From Arcanobacterium sp. S3PF19 (GTDB lineage: Bacteria; Actinomycetota; Actinomycetes; Actinomycetales; Actinomycetaceae), in the NCBI RefSeq assembly GCF_000758825.1, contig NZ_JRMX01000014.1, forward strand, positions 186,001-250,000: a stretch of DNA of 64,000 bases. Direction: 5' to 3'. The notes beneath the pieces were generated by a model, which saw only the letters and a program-made list of their open reading frames with translations, was not told the origin of the DNA and did not search any database. Shown here piece after piece: positions 56,085 through 64,000 of this stretch. The translations under genes were made by a program, and so were the position numbers. The stretch's first letter is position 1. Each line of letters begins with the position of its first letter.

Positions 56085-58238
56085 ATGTTGATTAATTCTA
56101 AAGTTATTACAGATCTTGAAGTGGTGAAACGGGACGGACGGAAGGTACAGTTCGACCCGGCGAAGATTTACCGTGCGGTTTACCTTGCGTTAAACAGCCG
56201 GGGCATCGAAGATCATCCTTTCGCGATGCGGGCTGTGCGTGAGGTGCTCGCGGCTCTGCCGGAAAAGGAACTGTCTATCGAAGAAATCCAGACTGCCACG
56301 GAAAATTTCTTAATGCGTTCCGAATATCCGCAGGTTGCCCGGGCGTATATCGAATACCGCCACGACCGTGACGTCATCCGCGACCAAAGCATGGATCTGC
56401 TTCACTCTGTGGGCAAGCTTCTCAGCCGCGACAAAACAGTGGTGAATGAAAACGCAAACAAAGATTCAACCGTTTTCAACACCCAGCGCGATCTGACTGC
56501 CGGCTCGGTGGCAAAGGCATACGCGCTGCGAAAAATTCTTCCCCGGGCCGTGGCCAATGCGCACATCAAAGGGGAAATCCATTTTCACGACCTGGATTAC
56601 AACCCGTTCCAGCCGATGACGAACTGCTGCCTGATCGACGTTGCCGGGATGCTCCGCGAAGGTTTCCAGATCGGAAACGCCCGTGTGGAGTCCCCGCGTT
56701 CAATCAACACCGCGACCGCCCAGATTGCGCAGATCATCGCCAATGTGGCTTCCTCGCAGTACGGCGGATGTTCCGTGGACCGTGCGGACGAAGTGCTTGC
56801 ACCCTATGCCAAGATCAATTACCGCAAGCATCTTGCCGACGCCCGGGAATGGGTGGCGGAAGACCGCAGGGAAGAGTACGCCTGGGTAAAAACGAAAAAA
56901 GATATCTATGACGCGATGCAGTCTTTGGAATATGAGATCAATACGCTCTACTCCTCGAACGGGCAGACCCCGTTTGTGACTCTCGGCTTCGGCATGGGAA
57001 CATCGCGTTTTGAGCGGGAAATACAGAAAGCGATTTTGCGGGTTAGGATTCAGGGAATCGGAAAAGACCGGCATACGGCTATTTTCCCGAAACTGGTATT
57101 CGGTCTGCGCCGGGGCGTAAATCTGAATCCGCAGGATCCCAATTACGATGTGAAACAGCTGGCTTTGGAATGTTCGGCAAAAAGAATGTATCCGGATATT
57201 CTTTCCTACGACAAACTCACCGAGCTGGAAGGCGATTACAAAGCCCCCATGGGCTGCCGTTCATTCCTTCCGAAATGGGTCGATCCCGAAACGGGTGAAG
57301 CGGTGAACGCCGGACGGAACAACCTTGGCGTGGTTACGCTCAACATTCCGCGGATCGCCATTGAGGCACACGGTGAAAAAGAACGGTTCTGGAAGATTTT
57401 TGCAGAACGGATGGAAGTTGTAAAAGAGGCGCTGCTGTTTAGAATCCGCCGCTGCGAGGATGCCACGCCGGACAATGCTCCGATACTTTACAAGTACGGC
57501 GCTTTGGGAATCCGGGCAAAGGACGGGGAGAAGAGCGTCACGCAGTTCTTCCGCAACCACCGCGCCACGGCTTCCATCGGATATATCGGTCTGTATGAGG
57601 CGGCAACCTGTTTTTACGGTGCGCAGTGGGAAGAAAACCGGGAGGCGAAAGAGTTTACGCTCGACATTATGCGCAAACTCAACGAATACGCGGCACAGTG
57701 GAAGAAAGACTATCCGTATTGGTTCTCGATTTACTCCACTCCGTCGGAGTCTCTGACCGACCGTTTCTGCCGTTTGGATCAGGAAAAATTCGGTATGATT
57801 CCCGACGTCACCGACAAGGATTACTACACCAATTCTTTCCACTACGATATCCGCAAAAAAGTTACGCCGTTTGAGAAGATTGCCTTTGAATCCGAGTATG
57901 CGCCCTACACGGCAGGCGGATTTATTCACTACTGTGAATATCCGAAGCTCGTGCACAATCTTTCGGCGCTGGAGGCGGTCTGGGACTATGCCTACGACCG
58001 TGTGGCGTACCTGGGCACAAATACGCCGATTGACCACTGCTACAGGTGCGGGTTTGACGGCGAGTTTCTGCCTACCGCGGAAGGATTCCGCTGCCCGGAC
58101 TGCGGAAATGAAGATCCTGCGACCTGCGACGTGGTAAAGCGTACCTGCGGATATTTGGGCAATCCCCAAAAGCGTCCCATGGTTCACGGCCGCCACGTGG
58201 AGATTTCCAAGCGGGTAAAGCACATGGATCTTTCCTGA
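56085..58238 (+). CDS. nrdD: Anaerobic ribonucleoside-triphosphate reductase NrdD (class III)
   Basis: Makes deoxynucleotides without oxygen using a glycyl radical. The 717-residue protein begins with an ATP cone (VVKRDGRKVQFDPAKIYRAV). Then come the catalytic barrel with NCCLIDVAGML and SPRSINTATAQIAQIIANVA, and the C-terminal zinc site from CYRCGF and FRCPDCGN. The radical glycine is in KRTCGYLGNP (about residue 690). Start is an ATG with TAGGACG upstream. nrdG follows after 51 bases and a single NrdR box controls the pair. Confidence 0.96.
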   Translation: MLINSKVITDLEVVKRDGRKVQFDPAKIYRAVYLALNSRGIEDHPFAMRAVREVLAALPEKELSIEEIQTATENFLMRSEYPQVARAYIEYRHDRDVIRDQSMDLLHSVGKLLSRDKTVVNENANKDSTVFNTQRDLTAGSVAKAYALRKILPRAVANAHIKGEIHFHDLDYNPFQPMTNCCLIDVAGMLREGFQIGNARVESPRSINTATAQIAQIIANVASSQYGGCSVDRADEVLAPYAKINYRKHLADAREWVAEDRREEYAWVKTKKDIYDAMQSLEYEINTLYSSNGQTPFVTLGFGMGTSRFEREIQKAILRVRIQGIGKDRHTAIFPKLVFGLRRGVNLNPQDPNYDVKQLALECSAKRMYPDILSYDKLTELEGDYKAPMGCRSFLPKWVDPETGEAVNAGRNNLGVVTLNIPRIAIEAHGEKERFWKIFAERMEVVKEALLFRIRRCEDATPDNAPILYKYGALGIRAKDGEKSVTQFFRNHRATASIGYIGLYEAATCFYGAQWEENREAKEFTLDIMRKLNEYAAQWKKDYPYWFSIYSTPSESLTDRFCRLDQEKFGMIPDVTDKDYYTNSFHYDIRKKVTPFEKIAFESEYAPYTAGGFIHYCEYPKLVHNLSALEAVWDYAYDRVAYLGTNTPIDHCYRCGFDGEFLPTAEGFRCPDCGNEDPATCDVVKRTCGYLGNPQKRPMVHGRHVEISKRVKHMDLS

Positions 58239-58289
58239 GCAGCTGCGCGTTAAGCATTCGGTTTTAACAAACTGCTGAGGTGAAGCACG

Positions 58290-58844
58290 ATGGCAAAAAA
58301 GGATGCTTACGGTATCACTCAGCCCGATGTGGGAGAGTGGCGGGGAGAGAAGCTGTGCCGCCGCTACATCGCCGATTATAAACCGTTCAATTTTGTGGAC
58401 GGGGAAGGTGTGCGCTGTTCGCTCTACGTTTCCGGGTGTCCGTTCAAATGCCCCGGATGCTACAATGCCGCCGCGCAGAGTTTTCGCTACGGCCGGCAGT
58501 ACACGGCGGAGTTGGAAGAACAGATTATCTCCGATTTGGCACAGCCTTACGTGGCAGGTCTTTCCCTGCTGGGCGGGGAACCGTTTCTCAGTACGCCGAT
58601 TCTGCTTCCCCTGGTGCGCAAAGTGCGCAAGCGCTTCGGGAAGGAAAAAACCGTATGGATCTGGTCCGGGTATCTGTATGAACAGCTGCTGGCGGAACCG
58701 GAGAAACGCGAACTGCTGAATCTGTGCGACGTACTGGTGGACGGTCCGTTTATCCGCAAAAAATTTGTGCGGGATCTGCCGTTTCGCGGTTCACTCAATC
58801 AGCGGATTATTGATCTGCACACGGGCGGGGAATACCGAATTTAG
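58290..58844 (+). CDS. nrdG: NrdD-activating radical-SAM enzyme NrdG
   Basis: Uses SAM and a 4Fe-4S cluster to put the glycyl radical on NrdD, releasing 5'-deoxyadenosine. The cluster motif C-x3-C-x2-C reads GCPFKCPGCYN (about residues 51-61), followed by LSLLGGEPFL and TVWIWSGYLYE, typical of the activases. The ATG follows GAGGTGAAG. The by-product 5'-deoxyadenosine is a substrate of MTAN-type nucleosidases, one of which is fused to Fur at 44-45 kb. Confidence 0.95.
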   Translation: MAKKDAYGITQPDVGEWRGEKLCRRYIADYKPFNFVDGEGVRCSLYVSGCPFKCPGCYNAAAQSFRYGRQYTAELEEQIISDLAQPYVAGLSLLGGEPFLSTPILLPLVRKVRKRFGKEKTVWIWSGYLYEQLLAEPEKRELLNLCDVLVDGPFIRKKFVRDLPFRGSLNQRIIDLHTGGEYRI

Positions 58845-58893
58845 CTTCCGTGTTTTACGGACCGGCAGCCGTGGGGTGCGCCCGCCCCCGCAG

Positions 58894-58916
58894 GGCCGGC
58901 CGAAAATCAGCCGGCC
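58894..58916. terminator. GC-rich hairpin between nrdG and the surface protein gene
   Basis: GGCCGGC (58894-58900) pairs with GCCGGCC (58910-58916) over a nine-base loop, between two converging genes. No T-run follows on either side, so it may be a weak or Rho-aided terminator. Confidence 0.35.
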
Positions 58917-58923
58917 GGAAAAC

Positions 58924-61626
58924 TCAGCGTTTCTTCCGCCGCGGGAAACGCATACACATTCCCCCGGAAACCGCCGCTCCGCAAAAAGCCGATATTCCCC
59001 CGATAAATATGCCCGTTTGTGCCAGCTTCTTTTGCCGCGCGGGAGGATGCGGTTCCCGGGGACCCGGATTTTCCCGCGGCAGGAAAAAGGATACGGTCTG
59101 CTGCCGGTCGTTTATGTCCCGGTGCGCGGCAAGCAGTTTTCCGTGCAGATAAAGATCTTCAAAAACCACCACTTTCCTGCCCGCCAGCCCGGAAGCATCA
59201 AATCTGATCGGAATATATGCGCACCCGTCGGCAGTTTCCGGAGTAAAAACAGTTCTGATCGCGGAGGGAAGCACGCTCTTCGGTTTTTCGCCGCCGTTTT
59301 CCGCCACCACCGCATCGGTATGGATTTCATAGGTCTCTCCCGGAATCAAAGCGGAGTTGCGCTCGCATACCCGATCGGTTATTTCGGCGTTTTTCGTTGC
59401 CGGGAGAGTTTTGTCTCCGTCTGCGGAATCGGATGCGACCGTTTCCAGCCGGGGAAGAAAAGAAAATTTTACGCTTTGGTTTTCATTGCGGATGTCTTCG
59501 TGCGCCGCCGTTTCTTTTCCGCCGTGAAACAGTTTTTCAAACGCAACCGCGGTTTTTCCTGCGAATACATTGGCGTGCAGCGAAAATTCCACTTCAACAC
59601 ATCCGGCCGCGCCGGCTGCGGTGAAATCCTTCCGGGCCCGGATTTCCTGCCCGTTTTCCGTAAGGGGTTTTTCCGTTTCCCTGTCCATCAGTATGCCTTC
59701 TATCCGATACGCTTCTCCTGCACGGAGATTGGTGTGGCACACAAGATCGGTAAGTGTCTGCACGCCTTTGGCGGGCACTGTTTTCCCTTTCCCGTGGGTT
59801 AAAATGGTGTGCAGTTCCGGTTTGGACGATATTCTGTACTGTTCTTTTACATCCGTAACCTTGGACGCAAACGGTTTTACGCGCGAGTCGCCGGGAAAAG
59901 ATGTAACGAAAACATATGTGCCTGCCCGAATTTTACCCCCACTGTCTCTCCGGACCAGATATTCGGTGGATCCGAGAGCGGGATAGTATCCGTTTTTTGC
60001 GGGGATCTGCAGCGGCTGCCCGATTTTTTCCGCGCGTGCGCGATTTTCTTCCCGTACATCCAGACCTTCCGGGAAAAACAGCAGTTCCTGGAGGATATAC
60101 TGCCCATCCTGTTCAAAGCGCCCATCTCCCGCAAACGACTGATGATTTTGGGGAAACCCCGTTACGAAAAGGTCGTCGGTGAGGTATGTGCCCGATTTTG
60201 TTTCCCTGATCTGCAGCGCGGAATCAATTTCCGCATGGTGACGCGAAGAAACGGTTTCTTCGGGAATGCCGTAGTTGTCGGACCGGTCCGCGTGAATCAG
60301 TTCGCCAAGCGCGCCCTGTTCGGATTTGACCACTTTCCACACCACGGTGGCAAATCCGGGTTTGGCTCCCGTGAACCGGGCTGTGAGTTTTCCGGGCCCC
60401 GGAGCAGTGATTTTCCGTGTGCCGATTATCTGTGCGCCGGCCGGCACGGATCCTGTTTCCTGCGCGGGCAAATCTCCCGTATGGTAGGCGGTTACGGTGT
60501 AGGTTACGGGGACGGTTCCCGGCCGTACGCCGTAATGTTTCGCCGCCTGTTCGTTTAGGATCAGCCATTTTCCCTGTGCGTAGCCGGGGTCGGCGGCGGC
60601 TTCAAAGGTGTCGGTGAAAGTCCCGTCGTCGGTGATCAACGCTGCCTGCGATACGCCGGCGGGCTGAAAATCGAAAATAACTTCCCAGGTGGGAGTCTCA
60701 ATTTTGGTTTCGACGATGTCCGAGGCGGGCCGCAGGCCGTAAGTGATGACTTTTTGTGTGCTCCGACCTGTTTCCACCAGGGAAAGCGTGCTGCGGACGG
60801 TTTTATAGGCGAGTGTTGCGTGCACGGTTCCGTTCCCGGTTGCCTTCCATGCAAAGCTTAACGGGATGCGCTGTGAGATACCGGTCCATACGTTTTTCCC
60901 GGAGTCGGAAAAGACGGCCGGCCCGTGCAAAGTTACCGTCATTGCGATACCGCCCGTGTATTCCCCGTTTTTGTTGACCACGCCGATATCGCTGAGCATT
61001 CCGCTGCGCATTCCCGCACCCGAGACGACACCCTTTTTGTAGCCGCGAACGCCGGAGGAGACGGCCTCCGAGACAAGAGAACGCGCCCTGCGGTCGATTA
61101 TTGCCGCCTGAGCGTCATTTTGCACCAGTTTCAGCATCCAATTCACATTTTTCTGCGCCGCAGTGTGTGATCCGCGCGTGGGCTGTTCAAAATTTCCGTG
61201 TACAAGATAAGAGAGCGCCGCCATCACAGTTCGGTCGGCGGTATTTTGATATCTGTCCAAAATATATGCCATCTGTGCTGTTGTTACCCGCAGTCCCGCT
61301 CCCGGGTTTACCGTGGGGGCGGTGAGTGTGGCAACGTTGAGGATCGGAGTGTCGGCAGAGGTGGAAGATTTCTCCATCTCTGTGCAAAACGAGGGCATAC
61401 CGTCTATTTTCATGCTTTGCACGCCCAGCCAGAGCTCGTATTTTCCGGTGTCGGTATGCGCTCCGACAGCGTATCCGAGACGGTTGCGGTGTGCCGGATC
61501 GGATGCCAGGATACCTGCGTGCGCAGGCGCAACGGAAGTAAAAGACAACGTGCAGGCGCACAGGACGGTTAAACTGAAAAATACGGCGTATTTTCGCAAG
61601 GATGCGAAATTCAGAGCTGATTTCAA
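58924..61626 (-). CDS. LAQTG-anchored surface protein with VaFE repeats
   Basis: A 900-residue surface protein. A signal peptide (about residues 1-36, ending APAHA) leads to an N-terminal domain with FCTEMEKSSTSAD and TTAQMAYILDRYQNT that looks like an adhesin thioester domain, although the bond-forming Gln is not certain. The C-terminal half holds at least two VaFE-type repeats (VCHTNLRAGEAYRIEG with VAFEKLFHG, and VCERNSALIPGETYEI with VVFEDLYLHG), which in relatives form self-made isopeptide bonds between Lys and Asn with help from Glu. The end has LAQTG (868-872), a hydrophobic stretch and a basic tail RFPRRKKR. The LAxTG form points to the class E sortase at 25.7 kb. Confidence 0.88.
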   Translation of the reverse strand: MKSALNFASLRKYAVFFSLTVLCACTLSFTSVAPAHAGILASDPAHRNRLGYAVGAHTDTGKYELWLGVQSMKIDGMPSFCTEMEKSSTSADTPILNVATLTAPTVNPGAGLRVTTAQMAYILDRYQNTADRTVMAALSYLVHGNFEQPTRGSHTAAQKNVNWMLKLVQNDAQAAIIDRRARSLVSEAVSSGVRGYKKGVVSGAGMRSGMLSDIGVVNKNGEYTGGIAMTVTLHGPAVFSDSGKNVWTGISQRIPLSFAWKATGNGTVHATLAYKTVRSTLSLVETGRSTQKVITYGLRPASDIVETKIETPTWEVIFDFQPAGVSQAALITDDGTFTDTFEAAADPGYAQGKWLILNEQAAKHYGVRPGTVPVTYTVTAYHTGDLPAQETGSVPAGAQIIGTRKITAPGPGKLTARFTGAKPGFATVVWKVVKSEQGALGELIHADRSDNYGIPEETVSSRHHAEIDSALQIRETKSGTYLTDDLFVTGFPQNHQSFAGDGRFEQDGQYILQELLFFPEGLDVREENRARAEKIGQPLQIPAKNGYYPALGSTEYLVRRDSGGKIRAGTYVFVTSFPGDSRVKPFASKVTDVKEQYRISSKPELHTILTHGKGKTVPAKGVQTLTDLVCHTNLRAGEAYRIEGILMDRETEKPLTENGQEIRARKDFTAAGAAGCVEVEFSLHANVFAGKTAVAFEKLFHGGKETAAHEDIRNENQSVKFSFLPRLETVASDSADGDKTLPATKNAEITDRVCERNSALIPGETYEIHTDAVVAENGGEKPKSVLPSAIRTVFTPETADGCAYIPIRFDASGLAGRKVVVFEDLYLHGKLLAAHRDINDRQQTVSFFLPRENPGPREPHPPARQKKLAQTGIFIGGISAFCGAAVSGGMCMRFPRRKKR

Positions 61627-61841
61627 TGTTCCTCCAAAGTAGATATCCGACGGGTAAAGGCTGATATATCATTTTTAAGGATGCGCCCGGCAGGACGGAT
61701 CATCCGGGAGAAAAACATTTTTGGGGACAAATATGCCGCCACGGAAAAATGTGACCAACAGACACACAGACACAGCCCCATTACCGAAAATTTTTTCTCC
61801 GGCGGTTTAGGATAAAACTGAAGGAAAACACAGAGGATAAA

Positions 61842-62867
61842 ATGACGTTAATTTTTCTGGCGGCGGCCCTTGTTCTGGCGGCGGCCGCGCTTTTCACGGT
61901 GTCGCCGACGCTGTTTCTCCCCCCGGCAATACTTTTGGAACCGCCTTTCGCACAGCTGCTTGCCCTGCGCGCGGAAACAGCGGTTGTGCTTCTCGTATTG
62001 GCTGCGGTAATGCTTTGTCTTCGGATGCTGTGCAGAAACAGAATCAGAAAACTGATTGTTGCCCTCGCGGCAGCGATTCTTTTTCTGTGCAGCGGATTTC
62101 AGTTTTCCGTGCTGCTGAAACGCGGTATGTCCGCAGTGGAAAAAATTTCTTCCTCCGCTTCGTCCCATTCTTTGGGGCAGATAGTGTTTTTGACATACAA
62201 CACAAAGGGCGGAGCCACACCGCCGGCCCGGCTGGCGGAAATAATTGCGGAAAACGGGGTAAATGTTGCGGTATTGCCGGAAACCTCCGCTGCCGACGGA
62301 CGGCGTCTGCTGAAGCTGCTGGCAGAGCGAAATCTGCGTTTTCAGTATTTTGACACGCATACCGACAGATGGACGCCCGCTTTTGCATCCACCGTTTTGC
62401 TTATTTCCCCGCAGCTGGGGCGGTATGTGCCCTATCGGAGTGTGTTTTCGGGGGCAAAAGAAGCGCGGGTATCTCTTGTGGGCGCCCGTCCTCTTTCCGC
62501 CGCGGGCCCGAAAATAGTGGGCGTGCATCCCGTTTCGCCCATCGTAGGCCGAACCGACGTGTGGAAAAAAGGGATAAGCGGAGTTTACGCAATGTGCGGA
62601 AAAGACAGCAATCTGATTATCGGCGGAGATTTTAATTCAACTTTCGACCATCAGCGGATTGTCGGCGCCCGGTGCGCGGACGCCGCCCGGGAAGCCGGAA
62701 TCGGGGGTCTGGGAAGCTGGCCGAGCAGCGTTCCGAATCTGCTTGCTTCCCCGATCGACAGAATAATCCACACTCAGACCAAATACCGCGGATATGAGGG
62801 TAAATTTGTGCGCAGGGGAGATTCCGACCATTACGGAATGATAATTTCGCTCAGAATTAAAAAATAG
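61842..62867 (+). CDS. Membrane-bound endonuclease/exonuclease/phosphatase-family protein
   Basis: The 341-residue protein has three hydrophobic segments in the first 90 residues, then an EEP-fold hydrolase domain placed outside or at the membrane. Key motifs are VFLTYNTKGG, AVLPETSAADG (metal-binding Glu), VGVHPVSP, LIIGGDFNSTFDHQ (Asp, Asn) and GDSDHYGMII (the closing Asp-His). The substrate cannot be told; relatives act on nucleic acids, sphingolipids or inositol phosphates. It is divergent from the surface protein gene. Confidence 0.85.
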   Translation: MTLIFLAAALVLAAAALFTVSPTLFLPPAILLEPPFAQLLALRAETAVVLLVLAAVMLCLRMLCRNRIRKLIVALAAAILFLCSGFQFSVLLKRGMSAVEKISSSASSHSLGQIVFLTYNTKGGATPPARLAEIIAENGVNVAVLPETSAADGRRLLKLLAERNLRFQYFDTHTDRWTPAFASTVLLISPQLGRYVPYRSVFSGAKEARVSLVGARPLSAAGPKIVGVHPVSPIVGRTDVWKKGISGVYAMCGKDSNLIIGGDFNSTFDHQRIVGARCADAAREAGIGGLGSWPSSVPNLLASPIDRIIHTQTKYRGYEGKFVRRGDSDHYGMIISLRIKK

Positions 62868-62904
62868 ACAAAACCTGATATTGTAGAAATGTCAAAGGAG
62901 AAAA

Positions 62905-63216
62905 ATGAGTCTGTTTTCCAAAATTGCCGTCGGTATGGCTGCCTATACGCTGGGAGCCCGTGCGGGCAGAAAACGCTATATGCAAATCAAAAATACCGCC
63001 GCGAAAGTATGGGAATCTTCTCCCGTTAAATTCGGGCGCGACGCCGTTAAGGGTGCCGCCTGCGGCACATTCGGATCCGTTTGCGAAACGGCATTCGAAA
63101 AAGTAAAGACCACCGCGGACCGGGTGCAGGAACAGCTCCGGGAAAAACGGGAAGTGGAAGTGCCGGACACGGTCTGCACCGCAGACGAGGCCGCCTGGGA
63201 CTGCGAACCCGCATAA
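62905..63216 (+). CDS. Small YtxH-like protein (103 aa)
   Basis: The ATG follows AAAGGAG at a good distance. The sequence MSLFSKIAVGMAAYTLGARA and GRKRYMQIKNTAAKVWESSP matches a widespread actinobacterial small protein that has a short glycine-containing hydrophobic helix, a GARAGRxRY motif and a helical tail. Four cysteines occur in the second half. Function is unknown; relatives are often called stress or YtxH-like proteins. It lies 37 bases after the EEP gene. Confidence 0.75.
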   Translation: MSLFSKIAVGMAAYTLGARAGRKRYMQIKNTAAKVWESSPVKFGRDAVKGAACGTFGSVCETAFEKVKTTADRVQEQLREKREVEVPDTVCTADEAAWDCEPA

Positions 63217-63235
63217 AATGCCTGCCGCGGCAGAT

Positions 63236-64000
63236 CTACGCGAAAATTTCGCGCGCCGCGCCAAGCAGTTTCTCCCTGATTGCGTAACCGTCTTTTCCGC
63301 GTACGACAAGCGTTCCCTGACGTTCTATATCGGAGTCGTTTCGGCTTGGCTCGGTCGCTTCCGGCGTTCCGTGTGAAAGTACCTGCTCCACCATGCCCAG
63401 CTCGCGGAGCATAATTATTTTCACGCGCGAAGGATGCTCGCGCGCCAATTCGTCGTAAATCAGCGGGTCATGCTGCCCGTCGTCCCCAACCAAAATCCAT
63501 TTCAGCCGGGGAAACATAATCAGCAGATTACGCAGCTGCGTTTTTTTGTGCTCGGAACCCGAACGGAACAGTCCCGTGGGAGTCGGACCCCAGTCGGTGA
63601 GGAGAAGCGGTCCCACAGGATAGCGGTATGCGGAAATAAATTCCAGCAGCGTCGAATAGGTGTTCCATGCGCCCGTGGAAAGATAAAAAATCGGCACGTC
63701 GGGTTTTTTGGCCAGGATTTCCCGATACAGTTCGGCCATTCCCGATACCGCCTGACGCGTATTGGTATGTTTCACAAAAGAATTCCAGGCCGCCAGGGCC
63801 GGCCGCGGCAGCCAGGTAACCATAATTGTGTCGTCCACATCGGAAACGATTCCCGTTGTTTCGCTCTCGGGCACGATCATCACGGGCGCGGGCACACATT
63901 TTCCGTGCAGGGGAGTAATGTTTACTTCCTGCCATCCCGGCTGCAGCCCATGCCCTTCCACCAGCAAATCAAGGTATCCGTTGCGGTCGGTGCGCGTGTG
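63236..64000 (-). CDS. APP1/DUF2183-type phosphatase (5' end outside the window)
   Basis: The frame is open to the window edge (encoding HTRTDRNGYLDLLVEGHGL before the first likely start), so the N-terminus is missing. The catalytic domain is clear: SDVDDTIMVTWLPRP (DxDxT) where nucleotidyl/phosphate transfer occurs in HAD-type enzymes, then FYLSTGAWNTYSTLLEFI, LLTDWGPTPTGLFRSG and WILVGDDGQHDPLIYDELA. Yeast APP1 is a phosphatidate phosphatase; the bacterial substrate is not established. It converges with the YtxH-like gene. Confidence 0.88.
   Translation of the reverse strand, partial: HTRTDRNGYLDLLVEGHGLQPGWQEVNITPLHGKCVPAPVMIVPESETTGIVSDVDDTIMVTWLPRPALAAWNSFVKHTNTRQAVSGMAELYREILAKKPDVPIFYLSTGAWNTYSTLLEFISAYRYPVGPLLLTDWGPTPTGLFRSGSEHKKTQLRNLLIMFPRLKWILVGDDGQHDPLIYDELAREHPSRVKIIMLRELGMVEQVLSHGTPEATEPSRNDSDIERQGTLVVRGKDGYAIREKLLGAAREIFA

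Overview
The window reads as the chromosome-origin side of a Gram-positive actinobacterium with moderate GC, most likely a member of the Actinomycetaceae (inference from gene content; no alignment could be run). Support comes from the dnaA-dnaN-recF-DUF721-gyrB-gyrA order followed by a DUF3566 membrane protein and tRNA-Ile/tRNA-Ala, and from crgA, a class E sortase, the fhaA-fhaB-pstP-rodA-pbpA-pknB cluster and actinobacterial small membrane proteins. Two ribonucleotide reductase systems (oxygen-dependent nrdHIEF and oxygen-sensitive nrdDG) point to a facultative anaerobe.

Layout. 1-10.4 kb: replication and gyrase core, then tRNA-Ile and tRNA-Ala with a tiny DLW-39-like gene between them. 10.4-22.5 kb: an accessory, visibly decaying stretch. 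It holds a wrecked serine recombinase, a fragment resembling the end of a type I restriction specificity subunit, an orphan terminator, an ABC-2 exporter with its TetR regulator, and a complete phosphate module (pstS-pstC-pstA-pstB-phoU-response regulator-sensor kinase) in which phoU carries two frameshifts and pstC an amber codon. An Nramp transporter and a frameshifted DUF2283 gene follow. 22.6-34.5 kb: cyclophilin, rhomboid, crgA, class E sortase and the cell-division Ser/Thr kinase/phosphatase/FHA operon, then tRNA-Leu. 34.7-44.1 kb: an alkylglycerone-phosphate-synthase-like FAD oxidase, a TetR regulator and glpD in one overlapping operon, then nadE, a TRIC-type channel, a zinc macrodomain protein, RNase H and oligopeptidase B. 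44.2-58.9 kb: a Fur regulator fused to an MTA/SAH nucleosidase, a long regulatory gap with DnaA-like boxes and paired NrdR boxes, nrdHIEF, a tyrosine phosphatase, a lipoprotein, HrpA helicase, and nrdDG behind another NrdR box. 58.9-64 kb: a 900-residue surface protein ending in LAQTG, an EEP-family hydrolase, a small YtxH-like protein and the end of an APP1-type phosphatase.

How the parts may work together. NrdR boxes tie the two reductases into one regulon. The class E sortase at 25.7 kb is a natural partner for the LAQTG surface protein at 58.9 kb. The nucleosidase half of the Fur fusion could clear 5'-deoxyadenosine made by the radical-SAM activase NrdG, which is coded 13 kb away (inference). 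The most unusual items are the Fur-nucleosidase fusion, DnaA-box clusters away from dnaA, structured RNA between nrd cistrons, an inverted repeat burying the pstS ribosome site, a perfect 24-bp palindrome at the gyrA active-site codon, and a recF without a normal start codon.
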